Positions 42,444-49,452 of a stretch of 49,452 nt of DNA are shown piece after piece. The translations under genes were made by a program, and so were the position numbers. The DNA is taken from NCBI RefSeq assembly GCF_001668675.1, contig NZ_LZKQ01000186.1, forward strand, positions 1-49,452, given 5' to 3'. How positions within the stretch are numbered: the stretch's first letter is position 1; every line of letters begins with the position of its first letter. Origin of the DNA: Mycobacterium asiaticum. Lineage in GTDB: Bacteria; Actinomycetota; Actinomycetes; Mycobacteriales; Mycobacteriaceae. The notes under the pieces were generated by a model, which saw only the letters and a program-made list of their open reading frames with translations, was not told the origin of the DNA and did not search any database.

Positions 42444-42785
42444 ATGTCTCGAATCACCCCGCAAGCCCGTGCCGTCTACCGCGATGAGATGGTCGCGGCC
42501 AAAAGAGCCGACACCACAGACGTCCGCTGGCATCACCTCGAACGCGCACACATCGTTTCGCAACCGGACCCATGGCTACACACCCATAACCACGTTGCGA
42601 TGCTGATTCTCGCGGTCCGTCAACACGACCGGCGAGAAGCGTTCGGACAGCTGGTGCGCATCGTCTTAGCGGCGCCCGGATCACTGACCGGGAGATATCC
42701 CGAGGGCAATACCGGCCGAACCTCGGCCGGGCTCATGACACCGATGCCTACGCCGCCGGACCTCGCCAAAGCCCTTGCCGGATAG
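42444..42785 (+). CDS. DUF3703 family protein
   Basis: A 113-residue protein with the DUF3703 signature: ITPQARAVYRDEM at the start, HLERAHIVSQPDPWLHTHNHVAML with conserved His, and GQLVRIVLAAPGSLTGRYPEGNTG. In M. tuberculosis the same family (Rv1993c) lies between cmtR and ctpG. AAGGAAAG precedes the ATG by eight bases, and the gene begins 16 bp after the cmtR-like stop. The conserved histidines hint at metal handling; biochemistry is unknown. A few residues seem to be missing after MVAAKRAD. Confidence 0.82.
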   Translation: MSRITPQARAVYRDEMVAAKRADTTDVRWHHLERAHIVSQPDPWLHTHNHVAMLILAVRQHDRREAFGQLVRIVLAAPGSLTGRYPEGNTGRTSAGLMTPMPTPPDLAKALAG

Positions 42786-42806
42786 GCCAAAGCCCTTGCC
42801 GGATAG
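42765..42806. repeat. 21-bp perfect tandem duplication across the DUF3703 stop codon
   Basis: GCCAAAGCCCTTGCCGGATAG occurs twice in direct contact (42765-42785 and 42786-42806). The first copy encodes the last residues AKALAG and the stop TAG, the second copy is in the intergenic region. It looks like recent slippage duplication. Confidence 0.9.
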
Positions 42807-42843
42807 CCTGTGAGGCACAGACCTTCGTCCCGGTTCCGATGAG

Positions 42844-43239
42844 GTGGTCAACGTGACAGGTACGCAACGCGGCGACGACGGCGACCGATCGCTGATCGAG
42901 GACGCGCTCAGCCACGTCCGCGATGCGGCGCCCGTCGGCTGGCAGCGGGTGCGCGTCGAATTCATGTCGGCCGCCGAGCCGCCGTTCGCGCGCGGATGGG
43001 CGGTGGTCGGGTCGGACACCCTGCCAGTGCCGGTGCTACCCCAAGCACTTGAGTTGCTTACGGAGTATCAGCGCCGCGCGGTGGCCGGCGGTGGGGCCGG
43101 ATTCCGCAAGGTCATCGTCGAATGCGACTACCTGGAGGCGGTGAGCGTGCACACCGAACCCGCACACACGTCGGGCCGGGCGGCAGGCTCGAGCACAGAG
43201 CGCGGGGGCCGGCTTCGCCGAATGTGGTCGCGCCGATAG
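42844..43239 (+). CDS. Hypothetical protein
   Basis: A 131-residue protein, GTG start at 42844, with a globular N-terminal part (APVGWQRVRVEFMSAAEPPFA, then GWAVVGSDTLPVPVLPQALE) and a basic tail (GGRLRRMWSRR). The composition and codon bias are those of a real mycobacterial gene. No family can be named. It is 58 bp after the DUF3703 stop and may belong to the same transcript. Confidence 0.6.
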   Translation: MVNVTGTQRGDDGDRSLIEDALSHVRDAAPVGWQRVRVEFMSAAEPPFARGWAVVGSDTLPVPVLPQALELLTEYQRRAVAGGGAGFRKVIVECDYLEAVSVHTEPAHTSGRAAGSSTERGGRLRRMWSRR

Positions 43240-43328
43240 CGAACGCACTACGCCACGATTCCCGGAATAGGTGACATGTCACGCATGTTGCAGGGTGTAT
43301 CCGCACATGCGAACGACGAAGGGAATCG

Positions 43329-44078
43329 ATGATGGGTCAATTGGACGGCAAGACGGCGTTGGTCACTGGCGGCACGTCCGGCATCGGACTGGCCGCCGCC
43401 CAGCGACTGGCAGCCGAGGGAGCGCACGTATTCCTCACCGGACGTCGCCAAGATGTCCTGGACGAGGCGATCGCCTCCATCGGCGACGCGGCAACCGGGG
43501 TGCGCAGCGACGTATCGCGGTCCGAGGACCTCGACGCCGTGGCGGCGGCGATCCGGGCGCGCGGACGGGGGCTGGACATTGTTTTCGCCAACGCCGGCGG
43601 CGGAAACTTCGCGGCACTGGGCGACATCACCGTCGAGAACTTCAACGACACCTTTTCCATCAACGTCGGCGGCACGTTGTTCACGGTGCAGAAGATGCTT
43701 CCGCTGCTGAACCACGGCGCCTCGATAGTTCTGACCGGCTCGACGGCGGCATACAACGGGACGCCGGCGTTTAGCGTGTACGCGGCCAGCAAGGCAGCGA
43801 TCCGCTCGTTCGGACGGACATGGGCCGCGGAGCTTGCCGAACGCGGGATTCGAGTGAACACCGTCGTCCCGGGTCCGGTGGAGACCCCCGGCCTCAAGGG
43901 ACTCGCACCCGCCGGCTCTGAGCAAGAGTTGCTCGATGCCGAAGCGGCGAAGGTGCCGATGCGGCGGCTCGGACATCCCAGCGAGATCGCCGCCGCAGTT
44001 CTGTTCCTGGCGTCAGAGGAGAGCAGCTTCATGACCGGCGCCGAGCTGTTCGTCGATGGCGGCGCAGAACAGGTGTGA
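43329..44078 (+). CDS. Short-chain dehydrogenase/reductase
   Basis: A 249-residue classical SDR. The NAD(P) loop TGGTSGIG spans residues 13-20, NAG is at 88-90, and the catalytic set is Ser138, Tyr151 and Lys155 (YAASK). The acidic or basic residue after the second strand is Arg40 in TGRRQ, favouring NADP(H). It resembles FabG/AKR-type reductases; substrate unknown. The stop is 1 bp from that of the convergent MarR gene. Confidence 0.9.
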   Translation: MMGQLDGKTALVTGGTSGIGLAAAQRLAAEGAHVFLTGRRQDVLDEAIASIGDAATGVRSDVSRSEDLDAVAAAIRARGRGLDIVFANAGGGNFAALGDITVENFNDTFSINVGGTLFTVQKMLPLLNHGASIVLTGSTAAYNGTPAFSVYAASKAAIRSFGRTWAAELAERGIRVNTVVPGPVETPGLKGLAPAGSEQELLDAEAAKVPMRRLGHPSEIAAAVLFLASEESSFMTGAELFVDGGAEQV

Positions 44079-44079
44079 A

Positions 44080-44604
44080 TTATTCAGAGGCCTGCGGTCC
44101 GAAATCAGGCTTGGGAAGGGCTCCTTCGCGCAGGATCGTCTCGTAAACGGCGGTCAGTATCTCAGCGAGCTGACGCTCTTGGTCGCTGTCTATGCCGGCG
44201 AAGAACAGCCGCTTGACATGAGCCGCGTGCTTGGGGGCGGCACTGACGAGTTCGTCCTCCCCTTGCGCGGTCAGCACCACGTCCGTGCCACGCCCATCAC
44301 TGTCCGAGGCAACGCGATCGACCAGACCGCGTCGGCTCATCCGTTGCAGATGGTGAGACAGCCGGCTGCGCTCCCAGCCGATCACCGTCGCCAGGCTGGA
44401 CAGCTGGGCACGGCGCCCGGGCGCGTTCGATAAGGCGTTCAGCACGGTGTAGTCGCTGAGCGACAAGCCGCAGTCGAGTTGGAGTTGGCGGTTCATCTCG
44501 TACTCGAGGCGATGGTAGACCCGCATGTAGCTCAGCCAGGCTTCTTGTTGCAGACGGCTCAGCCGGCCCGGGTCCGGGGACGAGCCGCCCGAGTCAGTGC
44601 GCAT
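44080..44604 (-). CDS. MarR-family transcriptional regulator
   Basis: A 174-residue winged-helix regulator: GLSLSDYTVLNALSNAPGRRAQLSSLA leads into the recognition helix WERSRLSHHLQRMSRRGLV, followed by the wing with DSDGRGTDVVLT. It overlaps the end of the upstream phosphatase gene by 11 bp, so both are probably one operon. Its regulatory target may be the neighbouring SDR or the phosphatase itself. Confidence 0.9.
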   Translation of the reverse strand: MRTDSGGSSPDPGRLSRLQQEAWLSYMRVYHRLEYEMNRQLQLDCGLSLSDYTVLNALSNAPGRRAQLSSLATVIGWERSRLSHHLQRMSRRGLVDRVASDSDGRGTDVVLTAQGEDELVSAAPKHAAHVKRLFFAGIDSDQERQLAEILTAVYETILREGALPKPDFGPQASE

Positions 44605-46243
44605 TCAGCGAGACCCGGCCCACCTCGGCCAAAGCCGATGTCCCCCGGGGCTGTTCGAAGATCACCACCGCTTTGCGCCCATGGATTTCCAGCGTCGCAA
44701 TGGTATTGCCGAACAGCGGCCCGCAGACGTTGGCCCACCTCATCGGCGGCGAGGGGAGCCCCCGCCTACGCAACCACCACCGGGTGAGAGCGGCCGCGGG
44801 CCGAGTCCAACCCAGCATGAAGGCCGGCTTGATGAACAGCGGCACATAGTTGTGCACCGGCGAGCACACCAGCTGGTGCACGGTCGCCCCGTCCGGTTCC
44901 ACTCCTTCGAGCTGCGCGCGTGCGGCGTAACTGTGGTGCACATCGCCGGACAGCACACTGATCGTTGCCGGGCCGCGGGGATGGTTCGCGATCCGGGTGA
45001 TCATCTGCGCCAGCCGCACAAACGACTTGCGAAACGCCGGCCAATGCTCGAAATCCACCTCCTGGCGGATCTTTTCGGCAAACCTTCCCCGCCGGCCGGG
45101 CAGGTCCGCCGCATGCTCGTTGAGCGATTCCAGGTCGCCGATGGCCGGGGGCATCAACCAGGGCACCGACGTCGCCAGCATCAGGTGGTCGTAGCGATCC
45201 GGGTGTTCCTCGGCATTCGACTCCACCCAGGTGAACTCCTCGTCGCCGATCATCATCCGCTCGCCATGCTCCAGGATGCGACCGTTGCGCGAGTCGATCA
45301 TGATCAGCCGGGTGCGGCCCAGCTCCCAGCGGTAGCTGAACCGAACTCCCTTGTGCGAGTCCACTTCTCGGTCCGCCCGCTCGGCGAGTTCGGCGAGGAT
45401 CGGCCAGGTGTCGCCATCGGCGGCGAGCAGGCGCTGAACGTCTTGGTCGCCCGCCAAGTCCTCGGGGCTCAGATTGCCCAGGTGTTGGTACACCCAGTAC
45501 GACGCCAACCCCGCCTTGATCCGCTCACGCCACCATGGCACCTTCGCCATTTCAGCCCGCCACGGAGCCGAGGTGTTCCAGTCGTCACGGATGTCGTGGT
45601 CGTCGAAGATCATTGCGGTCGGCACCGTCGACATGAGCCACCGGATTTCCGGGTCGCCCCACGAATGGCGATACAGCCGTTCGTATTCGCCGAAACTGAC
45701 CACCTCGTCTGGTGGGCGGCGGCCGCGCTTGTTCCGCCGCACCCGGCGGTCGGCCACCCGACGCTGCTCGTCGGGTGGCAACTCGTCGGCGTAAAGCTGA
45801 TCGCCGAGCATGATCGCCGCATCGGGCCACTCGTCGATCGGCAGCCCGGCCATTCGCCCCGCATAGCAATCCAGCGCGTCGAGCTTCAGCTTGGCCTCGA
45901 GCTTCTTGTCATCTGTCTTCGGGTAGCGGCACGACCCGAAGATGGCCCGCACCCGTTCCGCACCGGCGGGGCCGCGGGTCCGAATCACGCTCGGGGGAAA
46001 CTTCGCGAACTCGGGATCCTCCAGCGGCCACGCCGTGCGGCCGTCGACCCGCACTTCGTACTCGGTCACGCTGTCGGGATCCAGACCCGTCACCAGGACG
46101 AGGGCGAAATGAAAGCCCTGCACCTCGAAGGTCCGCGCCGAACAACCGAGAACCTCGACGGTGCCCGGGTTCTCGGTCTGCACCCAGATCAGCGCCGTCG
46201 TATCGGCGACGTGCCGTAACGCCGGACCAAGGACTAACCCCAT
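44594..46243 (-). CDS. PhoD-like metallophosphatase (alkaline phosphatase D family)
   Basis: A 549-residue protein from ATG 46243, with AAGGTGAG five bases upstream. An N-terminal fibronectin-like domain precedes the metallophosphatase core, with GSCRYPKTD near residue 103, MLGDQLYAD near 146, FDDHDIRDDW near 213 and SGDVHHSY in the C-terminal half, the metal-binding set of PhoD-like enzymes. No Tat or Sec signal is visible, unlike secreted PhoD, so it is probably cytoplasmic. Substrate unknown; a phosphodiester or polyphosphate role is possible. Confidence 0.9.
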   Translation of the reverse strand: MGLVLGPALRHVADTTALIWVQTENPGTVEVLGCSARTFEVQGFHFALVLVTGLDPDSVTEYEVRVDGRTAWPLEDPEFAKFPPSVIRTRGPAGAERVRAIFGSCRYPKTDDKKLEAKLKLDALDCYAGRMAGLPIDEWPDAAIMLGDQLYADELPPDEQRRVADRRVRRNKRGRRPPDEVVSFGEYERLYRHSWGDPEIRWLMSTVPTAMIFDDHDIRDDWNTSAPWRAEMAKVPWWRERIKAGLASYWVYQHLGNLSPEDLAGDQDVQRLLAADGDTWPILAELAERADREVDSHKGVRFSYRWELGRTRLIMIDSRNGRILEHGERMMIGDEEFTWVESNAEEHPDRYDHLMLATSVPWLMPPAIGDLESLNEHAADLPGRRGRFAEKIRQEVDFEHWPAFRKSFVRLAQMITRIANHPRGPATISVLSGDVHHSYAARAQLEGVEPDGATVHQLVCSPVHNYVPLFIKPAFMLGWTRPAAALTRWWLRRRGLPSPPMRWANVCGPLFGNTIATLEIHGRKAVVIFEQPRGTSALAEVGRVSLNAH

Positions 46244-46445
46244 CGGACTCACCTTATGGGTAGCTTCCGACACCCGGAAGCGTCCGGCCGCCGCCAACGA
46301 GTTTTTGCGCAGGCTGATTGAAATCTGCCGAACCCCTGTGAGTGTTTTCTATGAACAGCCAGACTAGGGGTGTAAGCTGCGATTTTGCCGATACACTTTG
46401 GCTACATTGCCCATAGGCAATGAAATTTCGGCGTGAGGCAGTGAC

Positions 46446-46895
46446 ATGTTCAGAAATGCAGTACTTGCCGCGGTTGCACTAGCATCAGGAGTTTTGTTCA
46501 GTCCGGCGGTGCCGACGGCCGCTGCCGAGGTTCCGAAGATGCAGGGCGTCTACGCCTACACCGAATCCGACGGCGTGGCCGGCACCTGGACCATCACCAC
46601 GACGTGCACGCCGGACTGCGTCGCCCATGTCACGACCTCGCCCGGCCACGGGTTCGCCGCTCCCCTGGTCAATGGCCGGCACGTCGTCACGCGCAGCGTC
46701 CCCGACGGCGTGACGTGCCCGCCGTACCAGCTCGGCGACAACGGCTCGTTGTGGGACGGCGGCACCTGGCCGGTGACCGTTCGGCAATGGTGGGACCCGG
46801 TCACTTTGAATGGCGGCGTCGATTTCCTGGACAGCGTGTCACCCTGCGGAATTCCGAACCCGCGGACGTCGTTCACGCTCAGCCGTATCGGCTAG
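46446..46895 (+). CDS. Secreted mycobacterial protein
   Basis: A 149-residue protein with a clean Sec signal peptide (NAVLAAVALASGVLFSPAVPT, cleavage after AAA near residue 27). The mature domain has four Cys, beginning TCTPDC, that may form two disulfides, and a WDGGTWPVTVRQWWDPVT segment. Similar small exported proteins with a C-x3-C pair and Trp-rich strands are common in mycobacteria; function unknown. It is divergent from the phosphatase gene over about 200 bp. Confidence 0.8.
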   Translation: MFRNAVLAAVALASGVLFSPAVPTAAAEVPKMQGVYAYTESDGVAGTWTITTTCTPDCVAHVTTSPGHGFAAPLVNGRHVVTRSVPDGVTCPPYQLGDNGSLWDGGTWPVTVRQWWDPVTLNGGVDFLDSVSPCGIPNPRTSFTLSRIG

Positions 46896-46995
46896 CAACC
46901 GTCAAGGATTCTCCAAGAAGTCCCCAAGAACTCCCCGGCAACCTGGTTCTCAACACCCCGCTTCGGCGGAGGAGACCAAAGGGGAGAGGGACATC

Positions 46996-47985
46996 ATGGC
47001 GAACCAATCACGCCGGCACCTGCGGCCGGTCCGCGACGTCACAGCGCCGAAGCTGCAGTTCCGCACCATTCACGGCCACCGCCGCGCCTTCCGTATCGCC
47101 GGCTCCGGTCCGGTCATCGTGCTGCTGCACGGGGTGGGCGACAGCTCCACCACGTGGGAGCCCGTGCACGCCAAGCTTGCCCAGCGCTTCACCGTCATCG
47201 CCCCCGACATGCTGGGGCACGGCGAGTCGGACAAGCCCCGCGCCGACTACTCGCTGGCCTCGTTCGCCAACGGTCTGCGCGACCTGCTCACCGCGCTCGA
47301 GATCGACCGCGTCACGCTGGTCGGGCACTCGCTGGGCGGCGGTGTCGCCGCACAGTTCGCGTACCAATACCCGCAGTTCGTCGAGCGCATCGTGCTGGTC
47401 AGCGCCGGCGGGGTCACCAAGGACGTGAGCATCGCGCTGCGCTTCGCGGCCATGCCGCTGGGCGCCGAGGCGCTCTCGATGCTGAGGCTGCCGGGAGCGG
47501 TCCCCGCGCTGGGACTAGTCAGCCGCGCCGTCGGCACCGTAGTGGGCTCGACCCGGTTCACCCGCGACGTCACCAGCCTGCCCCGCCTGGTCGGCGGCCT
47601 GAGCAAGCCCGGCGCCGTGTCCGCCTTCGCACGCACGCTGCGCGGCGTCGTCGACACCCAAGGTCAGTACGTCACCATGCTGGACCGCAGCTACCTGATG
47701 CACGGCCTGCCGGTGCAGATCATCTGGGGTGAGGACGACCTGATCATCCCGGCCAGCCACGCTCGGCTGGCACACCGGCAGATCCCCGGCTCGCGGCTGG
47801 AGATCCTGCCCGAGTCCGGCCACATGCCGCACGGTGACCACCCGGACCGCTTCGTCCAGATCGTCCACCAGTTCATCGACTCGACCGAACCCTACGAGTC
47901 CGACCCGGAGCTGGTGCGCAAGGCGCTGCAGACCGGCGTCGCGCAGTACGCCGATTACTCGCCGGCCGACAGCGACCTCGCTTAA
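46996..47985 (+). CDS. Alpha/beta hydrolase
   Basis: A 329-residue hydrolase from ATG 46996, preceded by GGGGAGAGGG. The oxyanion strand is LLHGVGDSSTTW, the nucleophile elbow GHSLGG has Ser112, the acidic residue is in IIWGEDDLIIP and the His in ESGHMPHGDHP. The sequence closely follows Rv2715 of M. tuberculosis, an uncharacterised hydrolase. The open frame continues upstream to 46810 but overlaps the secreted-protein gene and is not used. Confidence 0.9.
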   Translation: MANQSRRHLRPVRDVTAPKLQFRTIHGHRRAFRIAGSGPVIVLLHGVGDSSTTWEPVHAKLAQRFTVIAPDMLGHGESDKPRADYSLASFANGLRDLLTALEIDRVTLVGHSLGGGVAAQFAYQYPQFVERIVLVSAGGVTKDVSIALRFAAMPLGAEALSMLRLPGAVPALGLVSRAVGTVVGSTRFTRDVTSLPRLVGGLSKPGAVSAFARTLRGVVDTQGQYVTMLDRSYLMHGLPVQIIWGEDDLIIPASHARLAHRQIPGSRLEILPESGHMPHGDHPDRFVQIVHQFIDSTEPYESDPELVRKALQTGVAQYADYSPADSDLA

Positions 47986-48020
47986 CCCGAACAGCGATTC
48001 GCGCGCGGCATGATGTCTTT

Positions 48021-48740
48021 ATGGCCGTGCCGCAACGCTCTCGCCCGGCGCCGGATACCGGCCGTAAGCCCCCAGAGCTGCTGCGGTGGGTCGCCGTCGT
48101 CGGTGCCGTGCTCGGGGCAATTCTGTACTCGAATTGGATTCTGGAAGTCGTCTTCACCCGCACCTTGCCCGACCCCGATCTGTACATCAGCGAACTCGCC
48201 GCGGCCGACCAGCCGTATGCCGAGTGGTTCCGGTCCTGCGACCTGGCCGCGGCGGTAGTCCTCGTCATCGCGGCCGCCGCAGCCCTGATCGGCCTCCGCG
48301 GCGGGCAATGGAGCCGGCTCGGTTGGTGGGCAGTGGTGCTATTCGCCGCCGCGACGATACTGGACAGCACCCTGTGGCGGCTCGTGTGCGCACCCAGTTC
48401 CGATGCCGTGTGCGCTGCCCGGGAAGGCTCGCGCACCGTGCCGATCGGCCATCAGCTGCACTGGTTCAGCAGCGGGACCGTGCTCACCGCAGCGATCGCG
48501 TCGTTGCTGGCCTTCGTCGTGGCCGATCTGCGCGAGGGCGCATCGCCGCGGGTTCGTCGCCTCGGGCGATTCATGTTGGGGGCATTGATCGGAACGTCGA
48601 TACTGACCGGGATCGCCATCCTGGTCGACAGCGCCGACGTCGTCGGTGTGGTCGGGATCGCGCAGCGGGCCGAGCTCGCCGTGTTCGCCGGCTGGCTGAT
48701 CTACGTCGCGTTGCGTACCGCCCGCGCGCCCACCCCATGA
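48021..48740 (+). CDS. DUF998 family membrane protein
   Basis: A 239-residue protein with about six hydrophobic segments (for example WVAVVGAVLGAILYSNWILEVVF, LAAAVVLVIAAAAALIGL and WWAVVLFAAATILDSTLW). The pattern YSNWILEVVF...DPDLYISELAA fits DUF998 proteins of actinobacteria. Several Cys lie in the loop RLVCAPSSDAVCAA. Function unknown. Its stop overlaps the ATG of the next hydrolase (ATGA at 48737). Confidence 0.82.
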   Translation: MAVPQRSRPAPDTGRKPPELLRWVAVVGAVLGAILYSNWILEVVFTRTLPDPDLYISELAAADQPYAEWFRSCDLAAAVVLVIAAAAALIGLRGGQWSRLGWWAVVLFAAATILDSTLWRLVCAPSSDAVCAAREGSRTVPIGHQLHWFSSGTVLTAAIASLLAFVVADLREGASPRVRRLGRFMLGALIGTSILTGIAILVDSADVVGVVGIAQRAELAVFAGWLIYVALRTARAPTP

Positions 48741-49452
48741 CGGACCGCGTCGAGGTCGAGACCGGCGGGTACCGGACGCGGATCCTGGTGGACGGACACA
48801 CTGGTCCCGTCGTGGTGTTGTGTAGCGGCCTGGGCGGGCGCGCCCTGCACTGGAGCGACACCGCCGCGCACCTCGCCGACGACCACACGGTGGTGCGCTT
48901 CGATCGGCCGGGCGTTCCGGTTACACCGCCCCTGGGCGGCCGCCGCACGGTCCGAGCGGAGGCCGACCGGATCGCGGCCGTGCTCGACGCGGTGCGCCGT
49001 CCCGAGGAGGCGTTGTTGGTGGGGCATTCGGTCGGTGGCTTCTACGCCGAAGCCTTCGCGCGGCTGTACCCGCACCGCACCCGCGCATTGTTGCTGCTCG
49101 ACTCCAGCATCGCCCCCGACCACCGATGGCTGCCCACCTTGCCGCTGCCCAACAAACTCGCCGCCGCCACCGCCACGCTGAACGTGCTGGACAAGCTGCG
49201 ACTGCAGCCGCCGCTGAGCCGGGTGGGCCTGCAGCTGGTGCAGCGGCGACGACCTGGCGGGCTCGACACCGCAGCCCGCAGCGAATTACGTTGCGCTGCA
49301 ACAGACTCGGGGTTCCCACTGGCCGTGCTCGCGGAATACCTCGGCTATTACGAACTGGCGGCCGAACTGTGCACACTGCGGGCCGTCTACCCACTACCGC
49401 CGGTGCCGCGGGTCGTCGCCACTGCCCACGCGGGTTGGCGCACCCATCGCTG
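48737..49452 (+). CDS. Alpha/beta hydrolase, 3' end beyond the window
   Basis: An open frame from ATG 48737 to the window edge gives 238 residues without stop. It starts MTDRVEVETGGYRTRILVDG and carries the oxyanion strand VVVLCSGLGGRALHW and nucleophile GHSVGG (Ser near residue 98). The C-terminal Asp and His lie outside. The start overlaps the stop of the DUF998 gene, indicating translational coupling. Lipase, esterase or epoxide-hydrolase-like activity cannot be separated from this fragment. Confidence 0.82.
   Translation, partial: MTDRVEVETGGYRTRILVDGHTGPVVVLCSGLGGRALHWSDTAAHLADDHTVVRFDRPGVPVTPPLGGRRTVRAEADRIAAVLDAVRRPEEALLVGHSVGGFYAEAFARLYPHRTRALLLLDSSIAPDHRWLPTLPLPNKLAAATATLNVLDKLRLQPPLSRVGLQLVQRRRPGGLDTAARSELRCAATDSGFPLAVLAEYLGYYELAAELCTLRAVYPLPPVPRVVATAHAGWRTHR

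Overview
The window reads as a slow-growing Mycobacterium chromosome. Evidence is high GC, the gene order murA to rRNA operon with a typical single-operon mycobacterial rrn promoter and leader, a MurA with Asp instead of Cys at residue 117, the fused b-delta ATP synthase subunit (AtpH), a mycobacterial c subunit, and a MIRU-type minisatellite. The species cannot be named from the sequence alone.

Region 1 (about 1-24225) is a conserved core block read on the minus strand: tRNA-Arg(CCG, plus strand), argS, lysA, hom, thrC, thrB, rho, rpmE, prfA, prmC, sua5, wecA, an AtpI-like gene, the atpBEFHAGDC operon, a DUF2550 gene, then murA and the promoter and leader of the rRNA operon. A PduO-type cobalamin adenosyltransferase lies on the opposite strand. 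The oddity here is five perfect 54-bp tandem units inserted in frame after the fifth codon of prmC.

Region 2 (24198-37184) is a 13-kb integrated element bounded by a 29-bp direct repeat formed from the 3' end of the tRNA-Arg gene. It carries a tyrosine integrase, two excisionase-like HTH proteins, an HGG-motif protein, a primase-ATPase, a capsid-like protein followed by very basic small proteins, a 497-residue protein with a possible PD-(D/E)xK core, a proteasome-like Ntn-hydrolase candidate coupled to the integrase, and repeats downstream of the primase that could be an origin. I see no terminase large subunit, portal, tail or lysis gene, so it resembles the small phiRv1/phiRv2-type elements or a phage satellite rather than a full prophage.

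Region 3 (37185-49452) is accessory mycobacterial sequence: two GNAT acetyltransferases, an MPT63-like secreted protein, a streptogramin-lyase-like beta-propeller, a zinc deaminase, two other secreted proteins, a CmtR-like metal sensor with a clear dyad operator and a DUF3703 partner but no adjacent CtpG pump, an SDR, a MarR regulator overlapping a PhoD-like phosphatase, and two alpha/beta hydrolases flanking a DUF998 membrane protein. The last hydrolase runs off the window.
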